Of a DNA stretch of 64,000 nt, positions 61,282-64,000 are shown piece by piece; position 1 is the stretch's first letter; each line of letters opens with the position of its first letter. This stretch comes from Methylomonas koyamae (GTDB lineage Bacteria > Pseudomonadota > Gammaproteobacteria > Methylococcales > Methylomonadaceae). The notes beneath the pieces were generated by a model. That model ran no database searches and was not told where the DNA came from. It saw nothing but the letters and a program-made list of their open reading frames with translations. Made by a program: the position numbers and the translations under genes. The stretch lies in contig NZ_PPPU01000025.1 of assembly GCF_006483455.1 (NCBI RefSeq), positions 62,001 through 126,000 of the forward strand. The letters run 5' to 3'.

Positions 61282-61806
61282 ATGAAGAAGATATCGGTAA
61301 AAACCGCGGTAATGGCCGGTTTGGGTTTGTTGTCGCTGGGTGCGGTGGCGGCCGATCAGGGTTTGGAAAGCTGTATCCAGGCGGTGAAAAAAGAAAAATC
61401 AGGCGACTTGGTCAAGTTGGAGAAGTTGAATGTGGCCGGCAAGGGTGTTTACGAGCTGGAATTACGCGACGGCAACCGTCAGGAATGGGAATTCATGTGC
61501 GACGCCGATAGCGGCAAAGTGACCGAGCGGGAATCGGAAGTCGCCGATCCGAATAGTCAGGCCTTCAAAAAGAGCGTCAAGGTTACTGAAGAAGACGCCG
61601 CGGCGACCGCATTGAAAGCCAATCCCGGCACCATAGAAGAAGTCGAATATGAGATCGAGGAAAACGGCGCCGCGTCTTATGAATTCGATATCGTCAACGA
61701 CAAAGGCGTCGAAACCAAGATAGAAGTCGATGCCGCCAGCGGCAAGATCATCGAGACTGCCACCGAGGAATGGGAAATCGGCGAAGAGGCCGACGAACGG
61801 CGTTAA
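61282..61806 (+). CDS. Exported PepSY-domain protein, acidic
   Basis: 174 residues with a signal peptide (to about residue 23). Two PepSY repeats are visible: residues about 25-85 (YELELRDGNRQEWEFMCDADSGKVTERES) and about 105-165 (ASYEFDIVNDKGVETKIEVDAASGKIIETATE). The protein is strongly acidic. PepSY domains often inhibit peptidases or assist metal-reducing or sensor systems. It follows the LuxR gene by 54 bases on the same strand. Confidence 0.82.
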   Translation: MKKISVKTAVMAGLGLLSLGAVAADQGLESCIQAVKKEKSGDLVKLEKLNVAGKGVYELELRDGNRQEWEFMCDADSGKVTERESEVADPNSQAFKKSVKVTEEDAAATALKANPGTIEEVEYEIEENGAASYEFDIVNDKGVETKIEVDAASGKIIETATEEWEIGEEADERR

Positions 61807-61927
61807 GCAATAATCTCCTCGATTGCGACAGTCCTGTTGCAATCGCTTCCTCTCTTCAGCTACCAGGGGGCGGAGGAGGTTTTCTAAACAAATCTCCTCT
61901 CCACTCTGCTTATTTCCGGCCCCGACA

Positions 61928-63944
61928 TCAGAACTCGAACCTTACCCCGGCATTGATGGCGTGGCGCGAGGTGTTCTCCAGGCCCAAGGTCGTATCGTAC
62001 TGCACGAAGGCCGAACCGCCGTAAGGCAATTGTGCCGAAACCGCGGCCCTGACGTTCAAATAATCCTGGTCGACCACGTAGGACGCGGTGGTGAATTTGA
62101 CGTTGGGTTGGTCGGCAAAACCGGTCTTCATGCTGGGTAACTTGTCTATCCACTGCCGCTCGTATTCGACGTTGATTTGCGACACCAGTACCCCGAACGG
62201 CAGGCTGAAGCTGCGCATGACGACGGCGCCGACCGCGCTGGTCAGCGAATCGTATTTCTGGTCGTCGATAATCAGGTTCATGCCCAAATTGGCGCCGTGT
62301 TCCTTCCGTCCGGCGATGGACATACGCGCGTATTCGCCGCGGGCGCGCAAACCGAAAGTCCACTCGCCGACCGGCAAATCGTAGCCGCTGGACAGGCTCA
62401 ACTGCTGTTGCCAGCCGTCGGTTTTGCTTTTTGCGGTTTCGTTGACGGCATTGCCGTTGGCGTCGGTATAGGCCGTGGTGCGGTTGGTATGGTATTGGTT
62501 GTAAGTCAGGTTGCCGACGGCATCGATATACCAGTTGTCGGTCAGATTCAACGAGCTGAACAGCGATGCGGTATAGCCGCCGATGGACTGGTCGCCGCCG
62601 TTGTTGGCGACTTCGGCGAACGTGTTGCCGTAACCGATCGAGGTACCCAATAAAAACCGCTGGCTGAAGCGGTAGTCGGCGCCGGCCGTAACGCCGTAAA
62701 GCGCCGAGCGATAGCCGCGCTGCACCAGTGTCGAGCTGCGGTCCACCCATTCGAACTGGCCGTTCAGGAAAAACCCCAGGTTCTTGAACGACGACAATAA
62801 ATCGGGCGGGCTGTCCCGGTCGCTTTGCAGATTGATCGACAGCGCGCCGGAACCGGGCGTGGCGCCGGGCGCCTGGCCGGAGCGGTCAGCGCTTGTCGGT
62901 GCGCCGCCTGCGGGAGAGGGGGCGGACGTGGGCGCCGCTGCCGGTGACCGGGCCGTTCAACACCAGGTTGTTGCCATTGGCGCCTAGCGTACCCTGGTTG
63001 ACCAACTGGCCGCCGACGCTGCCGTCGATGATAAATTTGCCGGGTCCGAGCATGGAACCGCCGGACAAGGTTGTCGAAGACACTCTCAATTCGCCCGGTC
63101 CGGATAAGGTGCCGCCGGTCTGAATGTACTGGTCGACTTCGGTGACGGCCGCCGCGAAAGTGACGTGGCCGTCGTTAATCACCAGGGTTTGACCCAATAT
63201 CGCCGGCGTCGATGAGGCGAAATTGACTTTGCCGCCATTGATTGTCGTGGTGCCGCTGACGGTGTAGCCGGCGTTGATATTGGTGGTGTCGACGTTTTCG
63301 GCGCCGCTAAAAGTCGCATTGGTCGCGGTTAGCGCTGCGTTCAGGGTGTTGGTACCGCCGCTGGTGATCTGGTTGCTATCGCCGCTGAAGGTCAAATTGG
63401 TGGTGGCGATTGTCGCGCCGGTCGCGAACTGGTTGGTGCCGCCGAAATTCCAAGGTGCCGGCGTCGGTATAACTGCCGGTAAGCGTGTGGTTGCCGCTGC
63501 CGTTGAAAATCAAGGTCCCGGCGTTGACCTGGATCGTGCCGGTGTAGCTGTTGTCGCCACTGACGAACCGGATTGCAGATTGTAGGTCGTGTTCGAGGTT
63601 AAAACCCCGCTGCCGCTGACCGTGCCGGATTGCCAATCGAATGCGCTGTTCGAAGTCAACGGCCCGCTACCTTGCAGTACGGCGCTGGGGGAAGCCAGGG
63701 TGAATTTTTGGACGGTGGCGGCAACATCCAGATCCAGGTTGTTGTCCGTATTCAGCAGCGCGTCGTCGGCATTGCCCGGCACGGCCGCGCAGCTCCAGTT
63801 ACCGGGGGTGGACCAGACCGAGTCGCCGCCCTCCCAGGTACAGACCGCGGCAAGGGCCGGCCCCGGCAAGGACAGAAACGCTACGCCCAACCGGACCGAA
63901 AATCCTAAAACGCCCATCGCGGCGGGAGAACGAAACCTGTTCAT
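61928..63944 (-). pseudogene. Autotransporter gene broken by three frameshifts
   Basis: Reading from the ATG at 63944: signal peptide (LGVAFLSLPGPALA), then a beta-helix passenger with Asn/Thr/Gly repeats. The frame shifts near 63575 (to FVSGDNSYTGTIQVNAGT), back near 63445 (GGTNQFATGATIATTNLTFS), and again near 62930, after which a Pro/Ala/Gly linker leads into a beta-barrel domain ending in NAGVRFEF with C-terminal Phe. If corrected it encodes about 670 residues, a small type V autotransporter. Single-base indels explain all three shifts; sequencing error is possible. The last 56 bases of the window hold nothing recognisable. Confidence 0.8.
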
Positions 63945-64000
63945 AAGCGTTGGCCCAGCTCCATATTAAGGTCGTAGACGCGTTATCCGTTGGCCAGCAG

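Overview
The window looks like chromosome of a GC-rich gammaproteobacterium, most likely a methanotroph of the Methylomonas/Methylococcaceae type. That placement is an inference from gene content (flavocytochrome c sulfide dehydrogenase, PEP-CTERM-type proteins, a bidirectional NAD-linked hydrogenase, a large MASE1/PAS/GGDEF/EAL protein); no marker gene settles the genus. No rRNA, tRNA or CRISPR array was recognised.

Left part (1-18 kb): a partial helical protein, lnt, a TauE/SafE-like membrane protein fused to a cupredoxin domain, a pair of small paralogous membrane proteins (one frameshifted), and a complete minus-strand arsenic operon arsR-arsC-arsD-arsA-arsC-arsI-acr3. Then come a PhoA-type alkaline phosphatase with a lipoprotein, a PAS/LuxR regulator, a secreted flavin amine oxidase and a sulfide dehydrogenase pair (fccAB-like) behind a strong palindrome.

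18.3-23.0 kb is an array of integron gene cassettes: small unrelated genes, all on the minus strand, separated by attC-like sites, with no integrase in view (a CALIN). One attC is split by a 129-bp element with perfect terminal repeats and a 4-bp target duplication.

23.4-38.8 kb: a secreted 5'-nucleotidase with a PEP-CTERM-like neighbour, an RlmI-like methyltransferase, a second PEP-CTERM protein, an AraC regulator, a Tat-exported amidohydrolase, the hydrogenase operon hoxFUYHW, an SMR transporter, a pyrophosphatase and an exported unknown. 38.9-51.4 kb: a five-PAS GGDEF/EAL protein, then a cluster of Anbu protease, small secreted protein, circularly permuted ATP-grasp/alpha-E protein and transglutaminase, then TelA, a PspC-domain protein and a DgkA-like kinase.

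51.7-54.8 kb is accessory DNA: a RAYT transposase between two inverted REP hairpins, then an AT-rich island with an HTH protein carrying a possible -1 frameshift, an unknown small polar protein and a Cys-rich secreted protein with a collagen-like segment, ended by a long REP copy. 55-64 kb: an HlyD/ABC exporter operon, a LuxR protein with a degenerate receiver, a PepSY protein and an autotransporter broken by three frameshifts. Five apparent indels in three loci mean assembly error must be excluded before calling any of these genes dead or recoded.
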